Below, one piece after another: positions 1 to 11,990 of a stretch of 64,000 nt of DNA. Position 1 is the first letter of the stretch. Each line of letters begins with the position of its first letter. Under the pieces are notes generated by a model, which had not been told where the DNA came from, searched no databases, and was given only the letters and a program-made list of their open reading frames with translations. The DNA comes from Parascedosporium putredinis (Eukaryota; Ascomycota; Sordariomycetes; Microascales; Microascaceae). Made by a program: the position numbers and the translations under genes. The stretch covers positions 558,001-622,000 of the forward strand of contig CASHTG010000020.1 in the NCBI GenBank assembly GCA_949357655.1, read 5' to 3'.

Positions 1-346
1 CCGCAACTCCTGGTAGGGGTCGGGTGCTCTTTTGGTTCTTGACAGTCTTTTGAATGTTCTTTTTCCTCCCTTTCATTTTTTCTGGGTCGCTTAATGGATG
101 CACACAAACCTGTCGCGAACTATGCTTACAAGAAATTGAAAAGAAGAATGGGTTGATAAGACATATGATCCCCAGCTACGGTGTCGTTTGTTTCCTTCTT
201 TTCCCGTTTGTTCCTCACCTTTCAGATATAGCGCCTCGATTACCACCGAGGTATCAAAGTTACCATTGAATCTTTTAAGACGACGCGAACCTACTTAGAA
301 GCTCACTCACTCACGAAGAAAAAAAAGAAATTCAAACACTTTAGAC
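1..346 (+). promoter_or_regulatory. 5' flank of the GH10 xylanase gene
   Basis: Upstream region of the xylanase gene, cut by the window edge. It is T-rich in its first third and ends in a short CACT-repeat and A-rich stretch directly before the ATG at 347. No clear TATA box or known regulator site can be defended in so short a piece. Confidence 0.4.
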
Positions 347-1760
347 ATGCGCACCCTCCTCCCCGCCGCGGCCGCGCTCCTCGCGCTCGCCTCGCCCGCC
401 GCAGCCAGCCTCTTGTCGAAGCGCCAGGCCGTCGTCTCCTGCACAACCTATTCGTGCGGCGGGGCAAGCAGTACTTTGGGACCATCACAGACCAGCGGCT
501 GCTCCTAGCCGACGTCAACGCGGCCATCATCACGAGCAACTTTGGACAGCTGACCAACGAAAACAGCCTCAAGTGGGAGTCGGTGGAGCCCGAGCGCGGC
601 GTCTTCAACTTTGACGAGCCCGACTTCGTGCTGGGCTTCGCCGAGGAGCACAACATCCCCATGAGGGGCCACACGTTGGTTTGGCACTCGCAGCTACCTG
701 GTTACGTGCAGAACATCACCGACGCTGCCGAGCTCACCGAGGTCATCACGGAACACGTAACCACCGTGGTGGAGAGGTACAAGGGCAAGATATTTGCCTG
801 GGTAAGTGATTATCAAGACCCTCGGTCAGAAGCTTTGTTTCTCGTTTGAAATTCTTCTCTTCTTCTTTATCCTCTTTGCGTCTTTCTCACTTGTTTCCCC
901 ATTCTTGAGTGTCATAGAGAGAGGGAAAGAGAACATTCTGGGGTGGTTAATCGTGTAGAGAGTGCAATCACTAACCGTTGACGGAGGAAAGGACGTGGTG
1001 AACGAAATCTTCAACGAAAACGGAACCTTCCGTGAATCCGTCTTCTTCAACGTTCTCGGAGAGGGTTTTGTCCCCTTTGTCTTCAACCTAACGCGAAGCC
1101 TTGATCCCGATGCCAAACTCTTCATCAACGACTTTAACCTTGACCAGGCCGAGTCTCCCAAGACCCAGGCCATGGTGACCAATGTGCAAAGTGGATCGCC
1201 GAGGGTGTCCCCATCGACGGCATCGGTAAGCTACACATTCCATTTTCTTCCTTCGCTTCTGCACCTACACGAGCTTTGGAAATGGCGCTAACATCAGACT
1301 CGCGATTTAGGATCGCAAACTCACCTCATCGCGGGACTCTCCGCGGGCGTTCCCGGAGCGCTCCAGGCCCTCGCTGCGAGTGGGGTAGAGCAGATCGCGG
1401 TGACGGAGCTGGATATTGGCGACGCGGAACCGGAAGAGTACACAATTGTGGTTCAGGCTTGCCTCGACATCGAGTCGTGCGTAGGCATCACCGTCTGGGG
1501 TGTGTCGGACAAGGTAACGTCACCTCTGCCACCCATGCGTCGTTCATGTACTTAAAATATTGAATCATCTTTCACAACATGCGTGAACTGGGCGATTCTG
1601 AAACCTTTCAGCCATATACGCCATATACTAACCATTTTCTCCGTAATCTAGGATTCGTGGAGGCCTGGCGAGGACCCCTCCTTTTGACGGGGACTTCAAC
1701 CCTAAGCCCGCATACGACGCCATCGTCCGGGAACTTTGCACCGACAACTGCATCGGGTGA
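347..1760 (+). CDS. Secreted endo-1,4-beta-xylanase, GH10, no CBM1
   Basis: Retaining xylanase that cuts the xylan backbone outside the cell. Four exons: 347-801, 992-1225, 1311-1513, 1652-1760. The introns carry CTAAC-type branch sites. An Ala/Leu-rich signal peptide (about residues 1-21) is followed by a Lys-Arg (Kex2-like) site. GH10 landmarks in order: KQYFGTITD, NSLKWESVEPERG, RGHTLVWHSQLP, the acid/base motif DVVNE (first intron falls just before its Asp), the nucleophile motif VTELD, and GITVWGVSDK. No cellulose-binding module follows; the protein ends CTDNCIG. The frame is broken four times, each time as if one base were missing from a run: near 437-440, 1188-1190, 1675-1678 and 1682-1685. 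With these restored the CDS is 1005 nt (334 aa), normal for the family. I read this as sequencing error, not decay. The signal peptide and mature enzyme are in different frames as given. Confidence 0.92.
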
Positions 1761-4135
1761 GAATAAGCCTTCCCCTTGAGGAGCCGTTGTCGAAACGAGG
1801 AGAAGATGGAAGCGGAAAAAAGGAGAGTAGAAGAGGAAAGAAGAACAGAAGCAGAAGAAAGGGTAGACGCGGAAACGAATAAGACTCGGAAATAACTAAT
1901 GTGGCGTTGGGCATGTTTTTGTCTCTATTTTTGTGGGATTCTTCAGACCGCTTCCGGGTTGCGAAAGCTACTGCCGAGAAGCAAGCGCGATGACATTGCA
2001 GTCGTTGAGGTGGACGGGAAAGGGATTTGCCTTGGTGTCATGGTTCCGCATCTGCTACTACAAGCGCTCTAGTGTATGCTCTGTCGCCCAAGCCCCCTTT
2101 CAAAGTAGAAGATCAACAGAGGGCAGGAAAACGGGCGACTAAAGAAACGAAGAAACGAAGAAAAAAAGTTTCAAAATTGCAGCTAAACGAAAAGTGGTGA
2201 AAGGCAGGGCCCTAGTGAGGACGTGTAAAATCAGTAAAATCAGATGGAAGCTGTGTAACTGTTTGGTAGTCAACGCAACGGCCCAAAGCTGTGGCGCATG
2301 ATGAGGGCAGAGAGGCATCCTCTCCGACGAGACGGAAATGGTGGGATGACGCCCACAATACCGAGGTACTGGGGTCGAGGTCTGTTGGGATACGCCAGGT
2401 AGTTTAACTTGCAATATTCTCGGGACTGAGGTATCAGCCTGTTTGGAGACAGGCTGACCCATGCAAGCGCAATGAGGGCAGTGTGGCGGTGCTGGCGATG
2501 TCCGACTAGCCTCGGAGCGTTGGGCCAGAATTGTTTCCACGTTTGCCCACTTCGCTTATCGCTTGCATCGCCTAAATGGACCAACACTTTGGAAACTGGA
2601 TACATGTAAGAAGAGCGGATTCAAAGAGAAAATACACACAAAGCGCACACACATCACTCAAGCCTCGGAAACATGTGACTGCAGCGCGATGCAGGTTTGC
2701 TGGCCAGCCACCCACTAGGCCACGACCTGGGTCTGGCTGAGCAAGAATGATGGCGGGCTTGACGGGTTTGCCCGGGAGTGAAAGCAATGCCATCAATTGA
2801 TGCTATTAATGTTGGTTTGCGCTGATGTTGGTTAGTCTATATAATCGCTTGAGATGATTATGAAGAAGAAAAGTGTACTCGGAGCTCTCTTGTTCGGTTC
2901 TTCCGCTGTACAGAAAGGCCAATAAACGCATCTCTCGATGGAGGCATGAAGCCAACGAGACAGCGTCATCTGTTTTGCGATGTGTAATGTACTGTATGAG
3001 GCGAGAGTCCTCGGGAAGCTGCCAACCAGGGCTCTGCGCTGGTTTCGGTATTCTCGCAAGTGGATTCACCCAACAACTCATCGCTTTCTCTTCTCTTGTT
3101 GGTAGCCTTGTAGGGCTCACAGACTACGTGGCGTAACCTCCAAAGCGGCTGCGGCTGCGGATCCGAGATCAAGGTCAATCTAGATCCATTGGTATTACAC
3201 CTACCGTTTTAGGCATCCAGCGGATCTTTGGGCATCCATGGTATCCAATGATGGCATTCAGGGCATAAGCCGTTGAATGTCGATTAAAGGGGATATCTTG
3301 ACTGGACCGGACCACGCTTTCCCATCATCAAACCCGCCCAACACAAGAAACCAGCAAAACCTCATCCTCCGAGGACAACACGGAGCCAATGACGTTGCTG
3401 ACCTTGACATTGAACCCTTTAGCCAGCCCAGCGATGCCGATGCCGCATTCCCGCAGGGGGAAGCAACGGCAGGGCGTCCGACAACTGTATTAATCCCCAC
3501 CGCGCATACCTTGGACGGTCTTAGCGCGTTTGGCTGGTTGGGCCTGGTTTGTGGCCCGTGAGATGCGCCATCGCTGCTTCAGGGTAGCGCGCCGTGGGGC
3601 GGTGTTCCAGCTCCGACATGGACCCAGTGCTAGTGAACATGACCTGCACCTTGGCGAAGAAGAAGCCATTCAACCCTCTGTCGAGCCTCACGAGACGCTG
3701 CGTTTTGGCGTGCAGCTTTTTTATTTTCCTTTTGGGGGAGGGAGAGATGCGCAATTTCCCCGCGAGCAGCTAGATCCCCGCCGGGAGAAAAGGGTCAACA
3801 CGACTGAGGTTAAAAGATGATGGTCTCGCCTGCTTCTTTCATGACAAGCTCGATGCATTCGGATTCCCTTTGTTCGTACAACTTGCAACGTCAAAGAAAA
3901 CTCGCATTCTTGTCTTGATCTGGACAATTTGACTGGATAACCGTCCTTCAGACGCAAACAGGACGCACGCATATTTCATACATATACCCAACACCTCTCC
4001 CATCAGCTCTCGTCCATCCAGAGGCATTTCTCCGTTTTCCCCACCACACAAGCCAAATCCGGCGCCTCCCAAACCCCCCCCTCCCACGATTCAACACAAC
4101 CCAGCGCATCTCAGTATTTTTCCCCGTCGGTAACC
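1761..4135. other. Intergenic, no gene recognised
   Basis: 2.4 kb between the xylanase and ankyrin genes. It holds a purine-rich tract just past the xylanase stop (about 1795-1880), a short GAAACGAA tandem near 2144-2163 and one copy of the palindromic 12-mer ATCAATTGATGC (2792-2803). Open frames here are short, overlap on both strands and resemble nothing known. Confidence 0.5.
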
Positions 4136-5489
4136 ATGCTGGCCGCCGAAGATGACTACGTCCCCACCTACGAGGAGACCCCCAAGGCTTCGCCGACTGG
4201 TTCGCCACCCTCGACGTCGACTCCCTCGGCCTCCCCTCACCCGGCACCCCTTCTTCCGCACCCGGGGCGGCGGCAACGTCGCCGACCCCGTCATCAGCCC
4301 CGAGCTGTACGCCATCCACGCCGACATCTTCAACCGCTTCTTCGACGCCATCGCCGCCCGCAACGTCGACCTACTCGCTCTCATGGTCTCCAGCGGGCTC
4401 ATCTCCCCTGCGCCGTCCAGAGCGACCGCAGCACCGCCCTCATCGCCGCCGTCGACCTCGGGAACCCCGCCGTGGTGCGCCACCTCGTCAGCCTCGGCGC
4501 CGACGTCGCCCAGCTCGGGCGCTACGCCGGGGCTGAGCGCACCCCGCTCCAGGTCGCCGCCGCCAAGGGTCTCCTCTCCCTTGTCAAGTTCTTCATGGAG
4601 GAGTGCGGCGCCGACGACGCCGTCATCGCCCCCGACGGCCAGATTGCCCTCCGTCTCGCCGCGAAGGGGGTCATCGCGAGGTTGTCCAGTATCTTCCGGT
4701 GCGGAGGGGCGGTGGCTGGCGTCGCTGGAAGACGGAGCACGCCAAGCTCATGAGCCGCGCCAGGCGTGCCGCGCGCGGAATCGTCCGCTTCTGCGTCTTT
4801 GTCGCGTGGGATATTCCCACGTTCCTCCTCTACACCGTCCCCAAGCACGCCGTCGTCCTCCCGCTCAAGAGGAATATCAAGTGGGCCATCGAGCACCGCC
4901 ACCTCTTTGGGCCTTGGTGCAAGCGCCAGATCCTCGCCATCCCCAACTACGCGAAGAGAGGCGCCCGGGCCGTAGGTCGCGTCCTCAAGGAGATCCCCGA
5001 AATCATCGCGGATGTCTGCAAGTGGCTCTGGACCACTCTCAAGGAAGCCCCGGCCGCATCAAGAAGGCCGCCGTGGCCATCGGTTCTTGGCTCGCCAAGA
5101 CTGCCCGCCGCTTTGGAGCCGCCGTCGGCCACGTCTTTGCCCAAATCTTCTCCGTCCTGCACACCATGCTCGCGGCCATCGTTTCCTTTTTCCGCCAAAT
5201 TACCCTCAAGGACGTGTGGGACGGCTTCTACCGGCTCATGCGAGCCATCTTTGTTGGCTTGCCCAAGGCGATCTGGGCGGGTATCAAGGCGATTGGCCAG
5301 ACTTCGTATGATGTCCTTGCGGCCCTCTTTGGCTTCGTAGGCAAGGCTATCTGGTGGATCATCTGGCTGTTCTGGCAGGCGATCCAGTTCGTGCCTATCA
5401 TGATCGCCACCATTTTCATGTCGTTTGTCAGGTCGATCGGGACGGCGTTCCGCGAGGTCATGGTCTGGTTCAATCCCAAGATGGCATAA
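4136..5489 (+). CDS. Ankyrin-repeat protein with C-terminal hydrophobic/amphipathic helix array
   Basis: Single-exon gene of unknown function. Starting at MLAAEDDYVPTYEETP, an acidic Pro-rich head leads into about three ankyrin repeats (TALIAAVDLGNPAVVRHL; TPLQVAAAKGLLSLVKFF; LRLAAKGGHREVVQYL). A basic stretch follows, then some 200 residues of alternating hydrophobic and amphipathic helices rich in Trp, Phe and Ala, ending MVWFNPKMA. The tail suggests membrane insertion or lipid contact; this is inference. Five frame breaks occur, all in C or G runs read one short: 4179-4183, 4247-4250, 4405-4408, 4666-4670 and 5048-5051. With five bases restored the CDS is 1359 nt (452 aa) and the repeats line up. 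The ankyrin part is secure; the tail matches no family I can name. Confidence 0.75.
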
Positions 5490-5912
5490 GAACAAGACAC
5501 CGAGCCCTAGTCCTTGTCACGCTTCCTCCCCCTCCTTTGTTATATGTTTCTTATTCTCAAATCTTGTCCTTTTTCCTTTGTCGCCATGTATGATTAGCCT
5601 TGTACAATAGAGGGCTGGCTTCCAGTTGGAGCATGATACCCACAACCCTGCTATCAATAATACCATAACAGATTCACAAAGAATGAAAGCCTCCACGCCA
5701 TCTCCTCACCATCCTCACTAACATCGCATCCCTAACTGACATCGCGAGGTTTCCATCCAGGGCCACCCCATTCCTTAAATAGACTTTCTTTCTTCTCCCT
5801 CTGCAGATCTTTCTCTCTCCCCTCTTTATTCCCTCCCCAACCTTCCCTTGAACATTCAAGAACATCAACCCTCGATATTTACAACAAACATACCCGACAG
5901 AAACAGCCCATC
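5490..5912. promoter_or_regulatory. Intergenic and 5' leader of the Cys-rich gene
   Basis: 423 bases containing the 3' end of the ankyrin gene and a pyrimidine-rich leader (about 5765-5850, CT-rich blocks) that runs up to the ATG at 5913, a usual pattern for filamentous fungal promoters. Confidence 0.4.
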
Positions 5913-6607
5913 ATGTCTAGTTCTTACGATCCAAACATTGACAAGTCATCCTCCCCCTTGACCCAGCCGAGCGAGCCACTCGCTTCCCCGCAGGACGAGC
6001 CGGCCAGCGTTCCCACCGACGTCGCCCCGGCCGCCGCCTTGGACTTTGACGTGAACAGTACCTCCACCATCGTCATCTCGACTGGCCGCGTGCGAGAGCA
6101 CCCGTGCTGCCACTGCCTCCCCGCTTACTTCAACCGCGCTCGTGGCCGGGGAGGTGTAGGCGACTTTGAGCCATGCACGGATTCCATCTGTAAGATTTGT
6201 TCCCCCAAACCCTTGGTGCACGGCGATCGATAGACTCGCTTTCAAAAGAAACGCCAACGGAAATTTCAGGGAGAACATGGTTGAACGCAATGCTGACGAA
6301 TTCTTTTATTAATTTTATCTAGTCTGGGGTGGCCGATGTGTCCGCTGTGAGCAACATGACCGGTCCTGTCGAAGGCTTCCAGATGAGCATGGCGACCAAG
6401 TTCTTGCTCTGGCCAAAGGCGTCGGCGAGCTATCTTTGGAGCCCGAGAACGTGGGTCTACTCCCCTCACATCCCCTTCGTTTAATCACTGTCCTTTCCAA
6501 TCCCATGTCCCAGCGGCTGACTTTCCACGAAACACGAGATACAGGCTGGCAAGAAGAACACTGCTCTCATGGCCATCGTAGTCGAGCTCGAGGCTGCTCT
6601 GGCCTAG
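5913..6607 (+). CDS. Small Cys-rich hypothetical protein (155 aa)
   Basis: Three exons, 5913-6189, 6323-6450 and 6545-6607, give 468 nt (155 aa) with no frame repair. Both introns have GT-AG ends and CTGAC branch sites. The first third is Ser/Pro/Asp-rich and probably disordered. The middle holds closely spaced cysteines: HPCCHC before a short basic linker, FEPC, then after the first intron RCVRCEQHDRSC. The spacing suggests a metal-binding knuckle or treble-clef-like fold, which I infer only from the Cys pattern. The C-terminus (KKNTALMAIVVELEAALA) looks helical. There is no signal peptide, so an intracellular, possibly zinc-binding, protein is most likely. I do not recognise a family. Splicing is inferred from sequence alone; an unspliced 106-residue reading ending at 6233 is possible but loses the second Cys group. 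Confidence 0.6.
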
Positions 6608-9600
6608 GAGGTCATGAAGGAGGTCATCATGCTTCAGGAGCCTACAGAGTGAGATGCAGGTGGAAATGGTCCTTGTTTAGGGAGAGCTATTCTTCGGAGG
6701 GAGGCCAATGGCCCATCGCGAGAGTATAGGCATCATTGGTCTATCATATATTGCAGTGGTGAGATCGAGGATTGGTCGGAGATGAAGAGATAGCAAAGCT
6801 TCCCATAGGCATGTTCCATAGGTTTTGAACCGGGCGGACTTAGGTCCTTAGATAATTATACGGCGATCAGTTCGCCTTTCTTCACGAGCTTTCGTATGAT
6901 CGAAGAAATTCTCAACGCGCCGTAGGCTATTCGCTTAAACACTCCTCAGAATGATCCCGAGCGTGTCTAGCTAGCGCCTGTAGTTGTAAAGGACACGTCA
7001 AGGCCATGACGTGCTCGCCTGACTCCCATCTAGCAATTCATCTCCTCCAGACATGTAGAGAGGTCGCCAAGGTCTTGCAGGCAGGAGCCACCCTTACATG
7101 ATCTTCCGGAACCTATTCATCGGAGAAATCAACACTATCATTGCTCCTGCCTCCGTAGTCAACTCTTCCTTCCCTGGTTACAGGCCTGCCACCGAAGCTT
7201 GGAGTCTATGGATGGATGTTTTCTTCTACTCGAAGGCACTAAGCTCAACCCCATCTCCGTTCCTTTACATCCATTGCATCTACAGATGCCTTGGTAGGCT
7301 TGGTCGGAAATGTGGACACCTTCAAGTGCTTTGAGCTTATGGAGCGTAGAAGAAACTTGAGCAGTGGTCCCCGCCCATGTCCTTGACGGCAGGGACGAGC
7401 GACCTTGATCTGCCAGTGGTAGAGTCCAAGGGTAGTATGAGCCTCCTTGGTCTTGAAAACCTCACCTATACGCGGGCCAGGCGGTGAGTCTGAGCGAGAC
7501 GGCATCGAGATCTTACTACAGGCTTCATCTCAACATGTTTAGTGACCGACGTATTGCATCGGAGGGGATGTCCTCTTGCAACATCCATCTCTCGAATGGC
7601 GCCGTGGAGCGCACCTTGTTGAGGTCCCCTCAACACGGAGATCGGCCTTCTTGTGCCACCGGACCTGCGGCCCTCCAGGGTCACCCTCATGTGTCAGGAG
7701 AATGGCGTGAAGGAGGGTACTAAGTCTACGCGAGACTGCCACCCACATGCCTGGGCCTGGCAGAGCAACAAAAGGCCTTGGCTACTATTCTTTTCCCCCT
7801 TCCTCTTCCCCTCTTCCATCCTTTTCTTCATTGTTATCTTCACAACACCTGCTTAGCCTAGTGGACTAGTGAACCCTTGACGAGTCTCTGTCTTGCCCTT
7901 GAGGATACGCCCCCACTTTCATGATTGATGGACTCTCCGAACTAGCGATGAGGGGGGAGCCCTGGATCTCTGATAATTTTTAGTTACCCTCTTATCTCAT
8001 CTTTACCACTAGTTTAGAGACGACCCTAATTTTCGACAGTGAGCGACTATATCTTCTTTCTCCTCTTTTGTTTCTTCCTTTTTTCCTTCTTAGCATGAAA
8101 GGGGTCTAGCAGGGCCCGGATGTCTCACTTGAGACCAAGGGCCCGTTGCTGTCTCGGCCTCCCATCGAGGATTCCCGTGCCCCATCGTAACCCAAACCCG
8201 GTCACCTCAACCTTCCCTTCACCGAATTAAACATTTGACGGCCGGACTTGCCATCTTATCTAGAAAACAAAGGTAGAGATGGGACGGGGGAGACTTTTCG
8301 CGCCATTGCCTTGGGTCAATACTTGCGTGGTGTAATGGAAGGCGGCGCGGCCGACGGATCGATCCTTCACTGTATAGCCATGCCCATAGGCCTGCTCTCT
8401 GGCCAGCCGGGCCGGGCGAGTCAGTCAGCTTGGGTCGTTTTCTCCGGACGCGATGGCGCCAGCTTTCTTCATGTGGCTCTCGGAGCTTTCTGGTCTTTTC
8501 AGCCCGAGACTTTCCCGAGGGCGGCGCAGCAGCGCCACAAACCACCCAGTCTTGCCAGGGCACACCTTTGAGCAAAGGCAAAGAGGGAAACCGGGGTGGA
8601 GACGCCAGAAGAGAGCGCCACAGGCACAAAAGGCGAAAGTCATCCGCTCTGAGCCAATCGCATCCCGTTCTTCGTCCGATCATCGCCGGTTGCCCACTCT
8701 GTGAAGACTCTGAAGACTGTGAAGACAGCCGCCAAGGCGCCCGCCCCTGCCTGTCCCCCATTCCTCCTCCGTCAGCGATGATGTAGAACTTGGAAAGAGT
8801 GGAGAGGATAGTGGAGGCGTTTTTTTCTCTCTTCTCCCCCTCTCTTCTTCTTCTTCCACTTTTTCTGTCCAAATAGTTCGAAGACCTTCCTGTGCCTCGA
8901 TTTCAACGATGAACTTGGTTAGTCCCGACGCTAAGGAGGTCCAGTCAGGCCCCCAGGCAGAAACATTGGATCGGGAGTTGGGTCGCTGGTGTTAGCTCTG
9001 TCGAATCAGGCCTCTTCCAGTGTTCCCGGCCTTTCCATTCTTGGTTTCCTCCCGAATTTTTCTGGGAGGCGCCACCATCCTCTCTACCGACAACAAGAAA
9101 CAAAAAGAGGGGGGCGGACGGGAGAGGAACTGGATCGGTAGGGGACAGGGCCTGCGATGCGAGGAAGGGCAGAACAGCGCATTGCTTCGCACAGAGGCGA
9201 GGCTTTAGGATCGGCTTTGGGCACGTCACTCACGCGATGGCGAAAGAAGAGAGAGGGAAAATGGCGCTTCCTTACCCCCTCCTTTCAAAGAGAAAATCCT
9301 TGTTCCCTGTCGAGTCATGAGATCTCCTCATGCTCCTTTGTTCGAAACAGCGAGGGAAACGTGGTCGAGGGTCGTTGCGCGTTGGTGCCTTGCATTCCTG
9401 TCGAGGCTGACGGGGCGAATGGTGGTGGCTCGTCGCCCTCCTTGATGGAGGGCTAATGCAAGGGACGGCCAGGGCAAGCCCGGGTGATGGAAGCAAGATT
9501 TGATTTTTTCTCTCTCTGTTTTTCCTGATGGGTGACTTCCGCGCGTAACAAGTCTTTGATGGGAGGCGAAGGAGTGTCTCGAAGCTGCGCACCCGGTCTC

Positions 9601-10600
9601 TTTTCGCCCGTGGCGGATGTGAATTACACGGATCCATTGCATCCTTTCGATATTCTGTTGTCACTCTCAGTTCTTTTTTGGCTCCTCTCTCGCCCGCCTC
9701 CCGCCGGCCAAGTCATATGTTGTTGGTTGGGCCAGACATGATGCCTCCTCCTCCGCCTTCCGCCCTTTCCTTGTGGGCGAACGACGGAGTAGGGTAACAT
9801 CAAGCTAAACAGGAGAGAGGAAAAAGAGAATTTTTTTGTCAAGAAAATGCGCCCAAAAAGAGCGCAAGTTACCACATCCCAGCCAGCTTCTCAAGCTTCT
9901 CTCTGGCTCGACCAGATTCCAGCCCTCTTCGGCTCTTCTGAGACGAGACTAGAAGACGGCATAGGGTTGCGTTGCAGCGTTCCATTGCTCGCGTGGTTCG
10001 TCTTCTATCCATTCTTTTTCTTTCCTCTTTGCCTCCTCACCATCTTTTTTTTTGTTTCCGTCCCCATTGTCCGATAATACTTTGAAGCCTATTGGGCCAC
10101 GACGGTTCCTCTCTCTACCAGGGTACTTGCAGTAGAGAGAAGGCCGGCATCATGAGGGTGGAGGGGCAGAGACAATGTGTCGACGGAAGCGCTCAGGACG
10201 AAAAGGTTGATGAACTTGGATCCTCACTCACCGGGCGTAGAGGTGCCTCTTTCCTACACGTAATTTCCTTCCCATGAGGAGGGACGCCGGATGTCGGCTG
10301 AGGCACAGGACATCCGATTGACCAGGGGCGGGTATCATCGTGGGAGTGTGGCCAGTGCCAGGGAATGCACCATCCTCGGCCAAGTGTTGCACCAGAGCCG
10401 TCCGTCGGGCCAAATCGTTGGGTTTCCCAGGGCTGACATGGGGACATGACGGACACGCCAGCGAGGACAAGGGGGAAAGTGTCAGTCCACACTGATTTTC
10501 AAAACGGGAAGGTCGAAGCCGAATCAAGCTCTTTGACGCCTGTTCTCGTTCGTGAGGACAGCAACATTCTGCGAACACTTCATCTTGACTTCAAGCCTGT
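6608..10600. other. Gene desert, part 1
   Basis: Four kilobases with no recognisable gene. Short open frames on both strands overlap and have no family signature. A direct GAAGACT triplet series lies near 8703-8727. The stretch 6700-7870 may be relic sequence, but I could not align it to any element by eye. Confidence 0.45.
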
Positions 10601-11990
10601 TTGATGTGATGAACAAACCAACAAACCAACGAGAAATATGGATATTGGTCAATTCCCTCTTTCTCTCTCCGTCTCATCTCTCTCTTCTATTCGCTATTGG
10701 TGGTGGGTCTATTCCCCCCTTCATCTGATGAATCAATTGATTGAATGATTGACAGAGTTGGTCTTGTGTGTGGGCGTCCTAGTGAGTTGGATGTCTATGT
10801 TGACTCGGTTCCAGGGAATGGAAAGGTTCAATTGCACCACCCCATGTCTTGATCTGAGCCTCCGGGCCCTAGGTTATCACGGCCTCTTTCCGCATATCCG
10901 CAGTGATAAGGGGAGTGAGATACATACATGTGATATTGGCAGCAGATTGGCAGGTACAAGTAAATAACAGTGAAGTAAATGGGAGATGAAAAGGGTGAGG
11001 AAAACCGGGGAACGATAAGCTTGAGCAGAGCTTCTTCTTTGATCCGCGGCTTTCCAGCTCGATCCCCTGGTCCGTGTGGGCGGGTAGCTCGCTCGTCTAC
11101 TGAAAATAGCACAAGATGATAGCAGTGTTAATACACTTGATTTAACTCATGGACCCAATGGCGAGTCGGCGGATGATGGGGATGGGAAACGGGAAACGGG
11201 AAACGGGTGCCGGGATTAATATGTTCGGAATGAAGGGATAATTGTGAGGGTTCTTCAAAGCCGAGCTACACGGGATCAATCAATCATGGATGGCGGAAGT
11301 GTTTGTTTCGGGATATTATCACAGTCTGTTATACATGGATTGATTGAGAGAATCAATTGATGCTCATTGCACGTGCAGGTACGAACGAATATTACCTTTG
11401 ATACAGGGTGAAAAGTTACCTGTTTTCCATTCAAACCTTTTCCTCTCATATCCATCCATTAGATCAATTGATGCCTCTCTGGACCCAGCCAAGTTGAAGC
11501 TGTTTTAAGAGCTCCCGAGGTTCAACAATGAGTTTTCACATGAGATAATGGATTGATCAATGTACCCATTATAGCAACATCTCGATTTTCATCAAAGTAC
11601 ATGTATACATGTACGCAATAGCATCAGTTGAGATTCGAAAGTGTAAGGAGACTTGGAAGCCTCAATTCGGCCAAGTATAGACCCTCCTCGATGCCTGATT
11701 GAGCCAACCCATCCATTCAGATTCGCCCTGTGCTAGGACCGGTCTTTCTCCTTTTATTTTGCCGGTATGATCGGTAGGTTGGGCTCGCCACCTTGTCACT
11801 AAAATGGAACCACCAAACGGGACCGCAGTAGTACTTGTGATGTTAATTAAGTGAGTAGTAGTGCAGGTTATGTAGTTTTCAGGCTCATCATGGTGGCACT
11901 CTGGGAAATGAGAGGACTGGAGTAAGGCAGTTCAGCGGTTGGCACTCTCCTCTAATATGGCTTTATTCACTGGGAATGCGAAAAAGAAAA
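10601..11990. other. Gene desert, part 2: AT-richer block with clustered ATCAATTGAT palindromes
   Basis: An AT-richer block with three copies of the perfect palindrome ATCAATTGAT (10732-10741, 11352-11361, 11463-11472) and a half-site series near 11275. A three-copy GGGAAAC tandem lies at 11184-11207. No gene is visible. Confidence 0.5.
11184..11207. repeat. GGGAAAC three-copy tandem
   Basis: Three perfect heptamers plus a trailing GGG, within the AT-richer palindrome-bearing block. Confidence 0.9.

Noticed and set aside
347..1760. GH10 gene as a pseudogene
   Set aside because: All four breaks are homopolymer losses, while the splice sites, catalytic residues and overall length are intact; genuine decay should also show substitutions to stop codons.
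6700..7870. Degenerate retroelement
   Set aside because: No reverse transcriptase, integrase or long terminal repeat could be recognised by eye in any frame.
8219..8872. 217-residue minus-strand frame
   Set aside because: Low-complexity Arg/Ser/Pro composition, no family features, no promoter or splice context.
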